From assembly GCF_015594925.2 (NCBI RefSeq), contig NZ_CP087590.1, positions 186,001 to 250,000 on the forward strand: a stretch of 64,000 nt of DNA, written 5' to 3'. Both the position numbers and the translations under genes were made by a program. Below are positions 15,985 through 25,229 of this stretch, piece by piece. The notes under the pieces were generated by a model. The model was not told the origin of the DNA and did not search any database. It saw only the letters and a list, made by a program, of their open reading frames with translations. Within the stretch, counting starts at the first letter, position 1; every line of letters starts with the position of its first letter. Source of the DNA: Vibrio sp. VB16 (GTDB lineage: Bacteria > Pseudomonadota > Gammaproteobacteria > Enterobacterales > Vibrionaceae).

Positions 15985-17115
15985 GTGAAAGAAATATTAT
16001 CGGAATCAAAAATAGCTAGAAGTAATACGGCTGTTATAGATCCTAGAGATAGAGTGGAAAATTATACTGACTTTAAAGGTATAATATTGACGCTATGGAA
16101 AGAAAAATGGCTTATTGTAATGATAACAAGTGTTTTCACTATTTTTGCAATGATTTATGCTTTTACTGCACAAGAATGGTGGTCTGCGAAGGCGAAGGTA
16201 GTACTTCCACAAGTTCAAGATTTTTCCAATTATGAATTACAGGTGAAAAATTACCAACCTATTTTTGACACATATCAAGAAGATGGTACGGTTCTCATTG
16301 ATGACCAACTCAATGATTTAGTAGATCGTGAAGAGCTTTTTCAAATGTTTATCAGAGCATTTAATTCTAATTTTAATAAAAAAAGTTTTTTAAACAAAAA
16401 TGAGTTATTTCAAGATCATAAAATAAAAATTGATGGAAGCGATATTTCAGAAGATTCTCTGCGTAGAGTTTATAGTGGCTGGTATAAGAAAATATCGGCC
16501 ACTCCAGTATATAAAAATGACAAAAGCGAATTTATATTAAGCTTACAATCTACCTCTAAAGAAATTGCACTTAAAATGCTGAGTGATTATGTATTGTTCG
16601 TCAATGAAATTGTTCATAGCGATGCTCTTAATAATCTTGACTCCAAAATATTTTCTAAAAAAAATGAATTGTCTCAGCAGCTTTTTGCACTTGAAAAACA
16701 AGCAAAATTAAAAATTGAAGTAGAAATAAAGCGCGCTCAATTTTCCCATGAAATAGCATTGGCAGCAGGTGTTGATAAACCGATTCAGAATATTAGAGGT
16801 GAAGATATATTCGTTATAGGGTTAGGTAGTGATGCTTTAGGTGCCAAAATAATAGCTCTAAAAGAAATGAAGAACTTGAGTGTTATAGAACCAAGATTAC
16901 AACAACTAGGTGCAAAGTTAGACTTGATACAATCGTCAAAATTGAATAGAGATATTAAATTTCTAACATACAGGTTTTTAGAAGAACCGAGCCAGCCAAT
17001 TTCTAGAGATAAACCTAACAGGTTAGTCATCATCATACTTGGATTAATATTAGGCAGTGGATTGAGTTTTCTAATCGTAATGATGAAGCATATATTAAGA
17101 TCAAATGAGCAGTAA
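15985..17115 (+). CDS. wzz: O-antigen chain length determinant (Wzz)
   Basis: 376 residues with the Wzz/PCP layout: a cytoplasmic N-terminus, a first membrane segment (about 42-64, WLIVMITSVFTIFAMIYAF), a long periplasmic part with coiled-coil character in the middle (SKKNELSQQLFALEKQAKL...), and a second membrane segment near the C-terminus preceded by the Pro-rich EEPSQPISRDKPNR. I start at GTG 15985, 6 nt after AGGGG; a TTG lies three bases upstream. It sets the modal number of repeat units made by Wzy. First gene of the operon, just behind the ops element. No Wza/Wzb/Wzc export genes follow in the window, which argues for O-antigen rather than group 1 capsule. Confidence 0.88.
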   Translation: MKEILSESKIARSNTAVIDPRDRVENYTDFKGIILTLWKEKWLIVMITSVFTIFAMIYAFTAQEWWSAKAKVVLPQVQDFSNYELQVKNYQPIFDTYQEDGTVLIDDQLNDLVDREELFQMFIRAFNSNFNKKSFLNKNELFQDHKIKIDGSDISEDSLRRVYSGWYKKISATPVYKNDKSEFILSLQSTSKEIALKMLSDYVLFVNEIVHSDALNNLDSKIFSKKNELSQQLFALEKQAKLKIEVEIKRAQFSHEIALAAGVDKPIQNIRGEDIFVIGLGSDALGAKIIALKEMKNLSVIEPRLQQLGAKLDLIQSSKLNRDIKFLTYRFLEEPSQPISRDKPNRLVIIILGLILGSGLSFLIVMMKHILRSNEQ

Positions 17116-17246
17116 AGAGTGATATTTATCTGTTCTTGTTTGTATTTATTTGGTGTCGAGGGTGTAAGGAATATATCATCGATTTGTTATTATTATTCAT
17201 GAATAAATTTTATAGTTATTTAAAATTAATATATTAGGTCAATGTT

Positions 17247-18287
17247 ATGATTGAAAATAGAAAAATAAGAATTGCTATTGTTGGTTGCGGTAGAATTTCA
17301 AAAAATCATTTTGGAAGTATTGAAACATTAAGTACTGAATTCGAATTGGTGGCTATATGTGATAATGATCTAAAAGTAATGGAAAAACACTCTTCTCAAT
17401 ATAATGTTCCAGGATATCTAAGTATTGATGAAATGCTTGCGAATGAAAAATTAGACGTTGTTTCTCTATGTACGCCTAGTGGCTTACATTCGCGACAAGC
17501 TATCAAAGTGGCAGAGTCAAATGTTCACGTAATCACAGAGAAACCTATGGCAACAAAATGGCATGATGGATTAGCCATGGTAAGTGCCTGTGATGCAGCC
17601 GGCGTAAGATTATTTGTTGTGAAACAAAATAGACGCAATTCCACTCTACAATTACTGAAAAGAGCAGTGTCTGGCAAGCGATTTGGGAAAGTACACCTTG
17701 TACATTTGAATGTGTTTTGGACTAGACCACAAGAATATTATGATCGCGCACCTTGGTCAGGTACCTGGGATATGGATGGTGGGGCATTTATGAACCAAGC
17801 CACTCACTATGTTGATTTGCTGCATTGGTTGTTTGGACCAGTAGAAAAAATACATGCTATCACATCAACAAATCGTGATATCGAAGTTGAAGATACTGGA
17901 GTAGTAAATATAAAATGGCGAAGTGGTGCACTAGGGTCAATGGCTGTGACTATGTGTACTTACCCTCAGAATTTGGAGGGTTCCATAACCATCCTTGGAG
18001 AGAAAGGCACAGTCCGCATTGGGGGTGTTGCAGTAAACCATATTCAAGAATGGTCTTTTGAAGATGAACGAGAGTACGATTCTGAGATTGAGAACGCTAA
18101 TTACCAAACCACTTCAGTATACGGTTTTGGGCATCCACCATACTTCCAAAACGTAGCAGATGTATTAAGAGGAAAAGCGGAACCAGAAACAGATGGAAGA
18201 GAAGGCCTAAAATCATTAGAACTACTAATTAGCACTTATATTTCCGCTAGGGATAGCAGAGAAGTTGGCTTACCGTTAAACTTATAA
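17247..18287 (+). CDS. wbpB: UDP-N-acetylglucosaminuronate 3-dehydrogenase (WbpB/WlbA-like)
   Basis: Gfo/Idh/MocA oxidoreductase of 346 residues. NAD-binding IVGCGRIS at 11-18, catalytic-region EKP at 98-100, and the C-terminal alpha/beta domain with YYDRAPWSGTWDMDGGAFMNQATHYVD (H187, D190), diagnostic of the WbpB/WlbA branch. It oxidises C3 of UDP-GlcNAcA to the 3-keto sugar using NAD. The three genes that follow encode the enzymes before and after it in the same pathway, so the module is complete. An ATG with a TTAGG-like ribosome site follows a 130-nt gap after wzz. Confidence 0.9.
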   Translation: MIENRKIRIAIVGCGRISKNHFGSIETLSTEFELVAICDNDLKVMEKHSSQYNVPGYLSIDEMLANEKLDVVSLCTPSGLHSRQAIKVAESNVHVITEKPMATKWHDGLAMVSACDAAGVRLFVVKQNRRNSTLQLLKRAVSGKRFGKVHLVHLNVFWTRPQEYYDRAPWSGTWDMDGGAFMNQATHYVDLLHWLFGPVEKIHAITSTNRDIEVEDTGVVNIKWRSGALGSMAVTMCTYPQNLEGSITILGEKGTVRIGGVAVNHIQEWSFEDEREYDSEIENANYQTTSVYGFGHPPYFQNVADVLRGKAEPETDGREGLKSLELLISTYISARDSREVGLPLNL

Positions 18288-18307
18288 TATCTTTTGAGAT
18301 GATAACA

Positions 18308-19582
18308 ATGAAATTGAACAAGTTAAATATTGGAATTGTTGGATTAGGCTATGTTGGCCTCCCATTAGCTGTCGAATTTGGCAAACAATACCCTACAGTT
18401 GGTTTTGATTTAAATAAACATCGAGTTGATGAATTGAAATCCGGCCGTGATGCGACGCTCGAGTGTTCACCAGAGGAATTGCAAGAAGCAATACATTTAT
18501 CTTATACAGAAAAACTTGAAGATATAAGTGAATGTAACTTTTATGTTGTTACAGTCCCTACACCAATAACAGAAGAAAACACCCCAGATCTGAATCCTCT
18601 TTGTAGAGCTTCAGAAGCATTATCAAAAGTTGTTTCCAAAGGAGATACTATTGTATTTGAATCGACAGTTTATCCTGGAGCAACAGAAGAAGTCTGTATT
18701 CCAATAATTCAAAAGTTGTCGGGGTTAATTTTCAACGTTGATTTTTTTGCAGGTTATAGCCCTGAACGTATCAATCCTGGTGACAAAATAAACCGCTTAA
18801 CTACAATAACTAAAATTACGTCTGGTTCTACTCCAGGCGTAGCTGATTTTGTAGACGGTGTATATTCTTCAATTATAAATGCTGGAACTCATAAAGCTTC
18901 CTCAATAAAAGTTGCAGAGGCAGCAAAGGTTATCGAAAATACTCAGCGTGATTTGAATATAGCTATTATCAATGAATTCGCTAAAATATTTAATAAATTA
19001 GATATCGATACAGAAGAAGTACTTAAAGCCGCAGGTACCAAATGGAACTTTTTGCCATTCAAACCTGGATTGGTTGGAGGACACTGTATAAGCGTTGATC
19101 CTTACTATTTAACTCACAAAGCTCAAGAAGTTGGTTATCGACCTGAAGTGATTCTTGCTGGTCGCCGTATCAACGATGGTATGGGTGAGTATGTTGCTAC
19201 TCAACTTGTCAAAAAACTGGCAAGCAATAAGATTCATATTGATGAAGCTAAAGTTTTGATTATGGGATTTACCTTTAAAGGTGATTGTCCTGATGTCAGA
19301 AATACAAAAATTATCGATGTGATCCATGAACTACGAGATTTTAATATGTCAGTGGATGTTTATGATGATTGGGCATCGAAAGAAGAGGTTAAACATGAAT
19401 ACGGTATTGAACTCATTAATGAACTAAAAAATGGGCAATATGATGCTATAGTTCTCGCGGTAGATCATAGTGAAATTAAACAAATGGGTGTTGACAAGAT
19501 ACGTAGTCTAGGCAAAAACGCACATGTTCTTTATGACGTAAAGCATGTTCTAAGTCTAAATGACGCTGACATCCGTTTGTAA
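18308..19582 (+). CDS. wbpA: UDP-N-acetylglucosamine 6-dehydrogenase (WbpA/TviB-like)
   Basis: 424 residues of the UDP-glucose/GDP-mannose dehydrogenase family. The NAD motif GIVGLGYVGLPLA sits at 9-21, Lys in AEAAKVIENTQRD is near 207, and the catalytic Cys is C260 in GLVGGHCISVDPYYL. GFTFKGDCPDVRNTK in the C-terminal domain is typical of the branch that uses N-acetylhexosamines. It converts UDP-GlcNAc to UDP-GlcNAcA, the substrate of the preceding WbpB-like enzyme. I prefer ATG 18308, which has TTTGAG 9 nt upstream; an ATG at 18299 overlaps that site. Alone it could also be a TviB/WbpO GalNAc enzyme, but the WbpB, D, E and I neighbours favour WbpA. Confidence 0.87.
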   Translation: MKLNKLNIGIVGLGYVGLPLAVEFGKQYPTVGFDLNKHRVDELKSGRDATLECSPEELQEAIHLSYTEKLEDISECNFYVVTVPTPITEENTPDLNPLCRASEALSKVVSKGDTIVFESTVYPGATEEVCIPIIQKLSGLIFNVDFFAGYSPERINPGDKINRLTTITKITSGSTPGVADFVDGVYSSIINAGTHKASSIKVAEAAKVIENTQRDLNIAIINEFAKIFNKLDIDTEEVLKAAGTKWNFLPFKPGLVGGHCISVDPYYLTHKAQEVGYRPEVILAGRRINDGMGEYVATQLVKKLASNKIHIDEAKVLIMGFTFKGDCPDVRNTKIIDVIHELRDFNMSVDVYDDWASKEEVKHEYGIELINELKNGQYDAIVLAVDHSEIKQMGVDKIRSLGKNAHVLYDVKHVLSLNDADIRL

Positions 19583-19623
19583 TTAGAAAGGGAGGAAACT
19601 CCCCTTCTTGTGTAAGGTATCAG

Positions 19624-20211
19624 ATGAAATATTTTAAACACGAAACAGCAATTGTCGACGATGGAGCCCAAATTGGTGCCGACAGTCGCGTTTGGCATTG
19701 GGCTCATGTGTGTAGCGGAGCCAAAGTGGGTGATGGTGTATCATTAGGACAAAATACATTTGTAGGAAATAAAGTTACGATCGGTGATTACTGTAAAATA
19801 CAGAATAATGTATCGGTGTACGATAATGTGCACTTAAGGGAAGGCGTGTTCTGCGGGCCTAGCATGGTATTTACTAATGTTTATAACCCACGGTCACTCA
19901 TTGAGCGCAAAGATCAATATCGGACGACGATTGTTGAGAAAGGTGCAACGCTAGGAGCTAACTGCACCATCATATGTGGAATTACTGTTGGCGAATATGC
20001 ATTCATTGGTGCAGGTTCTGTCGTGAATCGAGATGTAAAACCATTCGCTCTAATGGTAGGTGTCCCTGCAAAACAGATTGGCTGGATGAGCACCTTTGGG
20101 GAGCAGTTGGAGTTGCCGATTAACGGACAAATAACAGTTAAGTGTTCACACACGGATCAATCGTATCGATTAGAAGGCGATACATTATCTCTAGTACAAA
20201 AGAGTAGTTAG
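19624..20211 (+). CDS. wbpD: UDP-GlcNAc3N-uronate N-acetyltransferase (WbpD/WlbB-like)
   Basis: 195 residues, left-handed beta-helix acetyltransferase: hexapeptide-type repeats run from about residue 12 to 145 (VWHWAHVCSGAKVGDGVSLGQNTFVG, later GATLGANCTIICGITVGEYAFIGAGSVV and the closing ALMVGVPAKQIGWM). The ETAIVDDGA start and FTNVYNPRS loop are typical of WbpD/WlbB. It N-acetylates the 3-amino group of UDP-GlcNAc3NA using acetyl-CoA in the cytoplasm. It follows wbpA after a short gap that contains a small hairpin (AAGGGAG-gaaa-CTCCCCTT) and is 2 nt from wbpE. Confidence 0.9.
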   Translation: MKYFKHETAIVDDGAQIGADSRVWHWAHVCSGAKVGDGVSLGQNTFVGNKVTIGDYCKIQNNVSVYDNVHLREGVFCGPSMVFTNVYNPRSLIERKDQYRTTIVEKGATLGANCTIICGITVGEYAFIGAGSVVNRDVKPFALMVGVPAKQIGWMSTFGEQLELPINGQITVKCSHTDQSYRLEGDTLSLVQKSS

Positions 20212-20213
20212 CT

Positions 20214-21317
20214 ATGCAATTTATTGATCTAGAAGCGCAATATAAACACCTTAAAGAGAAAATCGATACTCGTATTCATAACGTGCTTAGTCACGGTAAA
20301 TACATCATGGGACCTGAAGTATTTGAGTTGGAGACTAAGCTTGCCGAGTATATTGGAGTAAAACATGTAATTACTTGTGCAAATGGAACAGATGCCCTTA
20401 CGTTAGCGATGATGGCGCTGGGAATTCAAGAGGGTGATGCAGTATTTTGTCCAACTTTCACCTTCTTTGCATCCGCTGAAACTATTGCTTTCGCTCACGC
20501 TACCCCAATATTCGTGGATTCAGATGAAGCAACATTTAATATTTGTCCCAAAGACCTCGAAAAACGAATTCAAAATGTTATTGTGGAAGGGAAACTAATT
20601 CCCAAAGCTATTGTTGCTGTCGATTTATTTGGTTTACCTGCAAATTATTCTAAAATCGAAGCTATAGCACAAAAGTACGGCATCAAAATAATAGAAGATG
20701 CGGCTCAAGGATTTGGTGGGTCAATTGATGGGAAAATGGCAGGCTCTTTTGGTGATATTGCAACGACGAGTTTTTTTCCTGCCAAACCGCTAGGTTGTTA
20801 TGGTGATGGTGGTGCAGTTTTTACCAATAATGACCACTATGCTGATTTACTACGCTCTCTTCGTATTCACGGTAAGGGTGTCGATAAGTATGACAATGTA
20901 AGAATTGGTATAAATAGTCGTTTAGATACTATTCAAAGTGCAATATTAATTGAAAAACTAAATGCCTTCCCTGATGAAATAAAAAATAGAAATCAATTAG
21001 CTGATACTTACAGATCTAGATTATCCGAAGAATTGGTTACACCTAAAACCCCAGAAGGTTATGTGAGCTCTTGGGCTCAATTTACATTGAGAAGCCCCAA
21101 AAGAAATTTTCATATGAGCGAATATCGAAAAAAGGATATTCCTACGATGATTTATTATAATACTTGCATGCATGACCAAACTGCGTTTGAATATCTATCT
21201 GATAATAGTTGTGATTTTCCAATAGCTAATATTCTCTCGAAAGAAGTATTTAGTTTACCTATGCACCCTTATATGAAAAATGATGAATTGGAACTCATAT
21301 TGAGCATAATTAGATGA
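20214..21317 (+). CDS. wbpE: UDP-3-keto-GlcNAcA aminotransferase (WbpE/WlbC-like)
   Basis: 367 residues, PLP-dependent DegT/DnrJ/EryC1/StrS aminotransferase. Visible are MQFIDLEAQY at the start, ANGTDALTLA near 56-65, the PLP-ring Asp in EDAAQGFGG (D162), and the Schiff-base Lys K191 in FFPAKPLGCYGDGGA. The FFPAKPLGCYGDGG form is characteristic of WbpE/WlbC. It installs the 3-amino group with glutamate as donor. Together with WbpA, B and D it yields UDP-GlcNAc3NAcA. The stop overlaps the next start (ATGA). Confidence 0.9.
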   Translation: MQFIDLEAQYKHLKEKIDTRIHNVLSHGKYIMGPEVFELETKLAEYIGVKHVITCANGTDALTLAMMALGIQEGDAVFCPTFTFFASAETIAFAHATPIFVDSDEATFNICPKDLEKRIQNVIVEGKLIPKAIVAVDLFGLPANYSKIEAIAQKYGIKIIEDAAQGFGGSIDGKMAGSFGDIATTSFFPAKPLGCYGDGGAVFTNNDHYADLLRSLRIHGKGVDKYDNVRIGINSRLDTIQSAILIEKLNAFPDEIKNRNQLADTYRSRLSEELVTPKTPEGYVSSWAQFTLRSPKRNFHMSEYRKKDIPTMIYYNTCMHDQTAFEYLSDNSCDFPIANILSKEVFSLPMHPYMKNDELELILSIIR

Positions 21318-22399
21318 AAATTATAATTGCAGGTAATTGGAAGGCACCAATAGTTAAACGACTTGCGAAAAAAATGATGGCTAGAGGGCATGATATCATC
21401 ATCGCTTCCTTTGAGCTGTCAAGTACAGAAAAAATAAAAGGAATTATATTTGAAGATCTTGGGGAACTTCGGAGTCACTTAGATTACTTTAAATTTTGGA
21501 AGATAAATAAACTTGTTAATAAGTATAGGCCAGATGTCGTACATGCACATTATACAAACCATTATGGTTTAATGTCATTATTTATTCCTGTTCCTCTCGT
21601 TGTTGCATTGTGGGGATCTGATATATTAATGCCCTCTAAAAAAATTGGAAGAATAAAAAAAACAGTATTAATGATGATAAACAAAATTATATTATATAGA
21701 GCTAATTTTGTGCACAGTTCATCTATGTCTGTTATTGATAAATCTATTTTGCTCTGCGCACAAATAGAGAAGAAAAGCGAGGCGTTTTATTGGGGGCTAT
21801 CTATTGATGAACCTGATGGCGATGCATTATTAATAGTAGAAAAGGCATTAGAGATTGAATTCGGATTAAAAGGGAATGGTTTTTATATATTTCCTCGCGG
21901 TTTAGCTCCAGTATATAATCCGGACTTGGTCGCAAAGATTATAAATATAATGTCAGGCATGAAGTTGAATAAAAGTGTAGTAGTCTTAAAGGCATTCTCA
22001 AATGATAAAGAAGAAAATAAATTTTTGTCAAAAGTTGACAGGTCTTCTTTTCATTATATCAATAGATTACTAAACGACACTGAATTATATTCACTTTATG
22101 GTCGTAGTGCTTACCACTTGTCGCTACCGTTATCTGATAGCCTAGGTGGGGGAGTTATCGAACCTTTACAATTAGGCAGTATACCCATTGTTAGTGATAT
22201 ATTGCCCTATAAAAATTTCATACAACATAGCATTGGAATGACTTTAAAGAGTGAAAGCGAAAGTGACATTATAAATATGTTATCCGAAACGATTGATTCA
22301 AAAATGAGCTATCATAAGAATATAGGACAATACAGCCAGGAGCATGTGTTAGAAAAAATAGAAAACATCTACAAAAAGGCAATTGACTTTGGAACGTAG
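21314..22399 (+). CDS. GT4-like glycosyltransferase (GT-B)
   Basis: 361 residues with the GT-B two-domain plan. N-terminal half: KIIIAGNWKAPIVKRLAKKMMARGHDI, then PDVVHAHYTNHYGL and VALWGSDILMPSKK, as in GT4 enzymes that build cell-surface glycans. The C-terminal half has the donor site LPLSDSLGGGVIEPLQLGSIPIVSDI, in which a Glu follows the Gly-rich turn (EX7-type region). The start overlaps the wbpE stop by 4 nt, and the 3' end overlaps wzx by 17 nt. It transfers one sugar of the lipid-linked repeat unit at the cytoplasmic membrane; donor and acceptor unknown. Confidence 0.8.
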   Translation: MKIIIAGNWKAPIVKRLAKKMMARGHDIIIASFELSSTEKIKGIIFEDLGELRSHLDYFKFWKINKLVNKYRPDVVHAHYTNHYGLMSLFIPVPLVVALWGSDILMPSKKIGRIKKTVLMMINKIILYRANFVHSSSMSVIDKSILLCAQIEKKSEAFYWGLSIDEPDGDALLIVEKALEIEFGLKGNGFYIFPRGLAPVYNPDLVAKIINIMSGMKLNKSVVVLKAFSNDKEENKFLSKVDRSSFHYINRLLNDTELYSLYGRSAYHLSLPLSDSLGGGVIEPLQLGSIPIVSDILPYKNFIQHSIGMTLKSESESDIINMLSETIDSKMSYHKNIGQYSQEHVLEKIENIYKKAIDFGT

Positions 22400-23783
22400 A
22401 ACCCTTTCCCATTTTATAATTGGCTCAATGCTAACTGGTATTATTGGTGCGTTCACACTACCTATATTTGCTTGGTTTATCCCGTCTGAAATCATTGGTC
22501 AATATAGTTTGGCTATTTTGGCAACGAATTTGGTTATTATGATTTCTATGTTTGGGATGGATCAGGCGTACGTAAGAGAATTCCATACATATAAGGATAA
22601 AAATTTACTCTTAAGAACGGCTTTTCTGCCTACCATATGTGTGGTTATTCTTGTATTAGTTATTCTGATATTGTTTTATGAGGCAGATATATTAACGTTA
22701 GAAGAGAATGCGTCAAATGGCCACTTGGTATTAATTACATTTATTGGGCTAGTTTTTACTAATTTTTTTCTGAAGTTGTTGTCACTATTGTTTAGAATGA
22801 ACGAATTAGGTATTTCTTTTTCTTTAATCCAATCGGTACCTAAACTTCTATTTTTACTTTTAGTATTGATAGGATGGTCTTTAGACATTGAAATTAGATT
22901 ATATTATCTATTACTTATAAATTTTTTAGTCGGATTTTTGGTATTGGTCATTTTTAGTATTTATAAACGAAGCTTATGGTTAGAACAAGGCTCTAAACCA
23001 TCCCTAATTGATACTGAACTTGTCTTTTCTATGATGCGCTTCGGAACACCCGCTTTAATAGGTGGCGTCGCTTATTGGGGTATTAGTTCTCTGGATCGGT
23101 ACTTTCTAGCTTGGCAATCAGATCTTAACGAAGTTGGTACATACTCAATTTTGATGGGATTAGTATCCGCAGTAATGTTATTAAAAGGAGTTTTTTCAAA
23201 TGTATGGGCTCCTATTGTATATAAATGGTATGAGACTAATCAAGACAAGGACAATATTCAACGGGTGGCTAACATTGCGTTTCCTGCCATTCTTATATTA
23301 TGGTCTTTAGTAAGTTTATTTTCTTGGATCATTCCGTATGTTTTTCCCTATGAATATAAAAGTATAGAATACATGATAATGTCTTCTGTAGGTTGTCCAC
23401 TGATTTTTCTATTGTCTGAAATATTTGGAATAGGTATTTCATTAAAAAGAAAAACCCAATATACATTATTAGTATCTATTACTGCGTTAATCTGTAATGC
23501 ATTGGGGAATTATTTACTGATACCAATATACGGTGCTTCCGGTGCCTCTGTTGCGTCGCTTTTGTCATTTTGTGTGTATTTGCTCGTCAGAACAAAAATT
23601 AGTTCTAATCTTTTATACAAAATAAAAACAGATAATTTGATTGTTTTTGTCTACATTTTCACGATATTTCTTTCTATTATAGGAACTGTTTTTGAACGTG
23701 ACGAAGTAAGATACTTTTTCGGACTTAATGTTGTTATTTGCATGTTTTATATATATATAAATTACTTTAAAGTTAAGGTGTAA
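22383..23783 (+). CDS. wzx: O-antigen flippase (Wzx-like), first copy
   Basis: 466 residues almost wholly hydrophobic, with about twelve to fourteen membrane segments, starting TLSHFIIGSMLTGIIGAFTLPIFAWF and with the second-half signature GTPALIGGVAYWGISSLDRYFLAW found in the polysaccharide-synthesis (PST/MOP) transporters. It would flip undecaprenyl-diphosphate-linked repeat units. TTG 22383 overlaps the preceding gene; another in-frame TTG is at 22389. The polymerase gene follows 3 nt later. A second flippase-like gene is at 28812, so which one serves the repeat unit is uncertain. Confidence 0.85.
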   Translation: MTLERRTLSHFIIGSMLTGIIGAFTLPIFAWFIPSEIIGQYSLAILATNLVIMISMFGMDQAYVREFHTYKDKNLLLRTAFLPTICVVILVLVILILFYEADILTLEENASNGHLVLITFIGLVFTNFFLKLLSLLFRMNELGISFSLIQSVPKLLFLLLVLIGWSLDIEIRLYYLLLINFLVGFLVLVIFSIYKRSLWLEQGSKPSLIDTELVFSMMRFGTPALIGGVAYWGISSLDRYFLAWQSDLNEVGTYSILMGLVSAVMLLKGVFSNVWAPIVYKWYETNQDKDNIQRVANIAFPAILILWSLVSLFSWIIPYVFPYEYKSIEYMIMSSVGCPLIFLLSEIFGIGISLKRKTQYTLLVSITALICNALGNYLLIPIYGASGASVASLLSFCVYLLVRTKISSNLLYKIKTDNLIVFVYIFTIFLSIIGTVFERDEVRYFFGLNVVICMFYIYINYFKVKV

Positions 23784-23786
23784 AGA

Positions 23787-25229
23787 GTGCTCTTTAAAAA
23801 CCATACTACTAATATTGCACTATATTTATTTTTAATTTTCATATCTTCCAGTGTGATAATTTACCTTTCACTATATACGAATGACAAATTAATGGTGCTT
23901 ATTTCTTGGTGTATCATAATATGTGCGATTCACTTTAATTTTTGGACTGTAGGAAACACTTTCTATTCTCCTCTGTTTCTTTTTTCCATAATGTACATGG
24001 GCTATCCTTTGGGTGGTTTGTATTATTCATTTTCTACGTCAAATTTTGGGAAGTTTTTAGGGTTTGTTAACATCCCACCTGAAGTAATCGTTACTTATAT
24101 GCAGAAGGGTTTGTTATATGCGCTTGTATGTTATATAGCTCTTTATTTAGGATATTGTTCAGTAGTCAAAAGTAGACAATTTATTCTTAGAGAAAACAAT
24201 GGTTTTTTTGCTTTTTATGCCAGGAATTATTTTATTTTTGTAGCCATCTTATTGACTTCAGGTCTTGGGTATTGGTTCTATCTCGGGAATTTATTGAGTG
24301 GGGGTATGATTAACTTTCTTTTATATTTTCAGGTTTTCCCACATTTGGCAAAAGCAGCAGAAATATCTACTTTGCCATATCACCTATACTATGCTGGTAT
24401 TTATTTGTGGCTAATAGGAATAATTTCATCAAATAGAGAATTGTCATTTTATTTTGTTACGTTTAGTATTGTCGGGTTTGTAATGAATTTATCTCAAGGC
24501 CGAATTTCTCTTGCCGTAACATTTTTGATGTCACAAATAATTTTCGTGGCTATTTGCCGCCCTAAGATTGTATTTAAGCTTCTTATTTTACTTACATCCT
24601 TATTTTTATCGGCTTTTGTTGTCTATTTTTTACGTATTATTAGTAATTATCTTTATTTGGGTTTAGATATCTCTGATGTCGGTAGTGGAATATTGAATAC
24701 CATTATAGGTGGTGGTAATGTAACGGATTTGCAACAACTCGTTTTAATATTTCATACATTTAGCTACGATGATTCATTAATTGGAAGCACTTTTATTGAC
24801 TGGTTTAGAAATATGGTTGGAAAATATGTTGGATTGTCGCCATCATCAATAGGTTTGCTCATAAAAGAATTATATGTACCTGAAAGCTCCGGAGCTCCAA
24901 CTCCTGGAGCTATTGGCGAGATGTATGCAAATTTTTCATTGATAGCACCATTAGTAATGTGTTTCGTAGGAGCATTGTTTGCTTTTATTGCAAATTTTGC
25001 CATGAAATCCTCGAATTTGTTAATTGCTATGATATATTCAATTTTTTTGAGTCGGTTTGTTTTTATGTATCCTAAAGTTGACTCGACTATGTTTGTCAAT
25101 TTTCTTTGGGGTGTTGTGCCTCAAATCTTTGCTATAAGCATGATTTATGTAATATATTTTTTTAGTAGGAAAGTGAATGAAAAGGCGGAAAAGAGTCATT
25201 CAAATGACTTCGGTTCATCCAAGGTATGA
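23787..25229 (+). CDS. wzy: O-antigen repeat-unit polymerase (Wzy-like)
   Basis: 480 residues with eleven or twelve membrane segments and two larger loops. Sequence is poorly conserved, as usual for Wzy, but the arrangement YSPLFLFSIMYMGYPLGGLYY near the start, SQGRISLAVTFLMSQ in the middle and PGAIGEMYANFSLIAPLVMCFVG late resembles oligosaccharide repeat-unit polymerases. It would link repeat units on the periplasmic face, with length set by Wzz. GTG 23787 has AAAGAG close by. The gene overlaps the next one by 53 nt. It is the only good Wzy candidate in the operon, although the 694-residue membrane protein at 32079 is another polytopic protein of unknown role. Confidence 0.75.
   Translation: MLFKNHTTNIALYLFLIFISSSVIIYLSLYTNDKLMVLISWCIIICAIHFNFWTVGNTFYSPLFLFSIMYMGYPLGGLYYSFSTSNFGKFLGFVNIPPEVIVTYMQKGLLYALVCYIALYLGYCSVVKSRQFILRENNGFFAFYARNYFIFVAILLTSGLGYWFYLGNLLSGGMINFLLYFQVFPHLAKAAEISTLPYHLYYAGIYLWLIGIISSNRELSFYFVTFSIVGFVMNLSQGRISLAVTFLMSQIIFVAICRPKIVFKLLILLTSLFLSAFVVYFLRIISNYLYLGLDISDVGSGILNTIIGGGNVTDLQQLVLIFHTFSYDDSLIGSTFIDWFRNMVGKYVGLSPSSIGLLIKELYVPESSGAPTPGAIGEMYANFSLIAPLVMCFVGALFAFIANFAMKSSNLLIAMIYSIFLSRFVFMYPKVDSTMFVNFLWGVVPQIFAISMIYVIYFFSRKVNEKAEKSHSNDFGSSKV

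Noticed and set aside
19587..19608. Terminator between wbpA and wbpD (AAGGGAG-gaaa-CTCCCCTT)
   Set aside because: Short stem with a bulge and no T-run; the genes form one pathway and likely one transcript.
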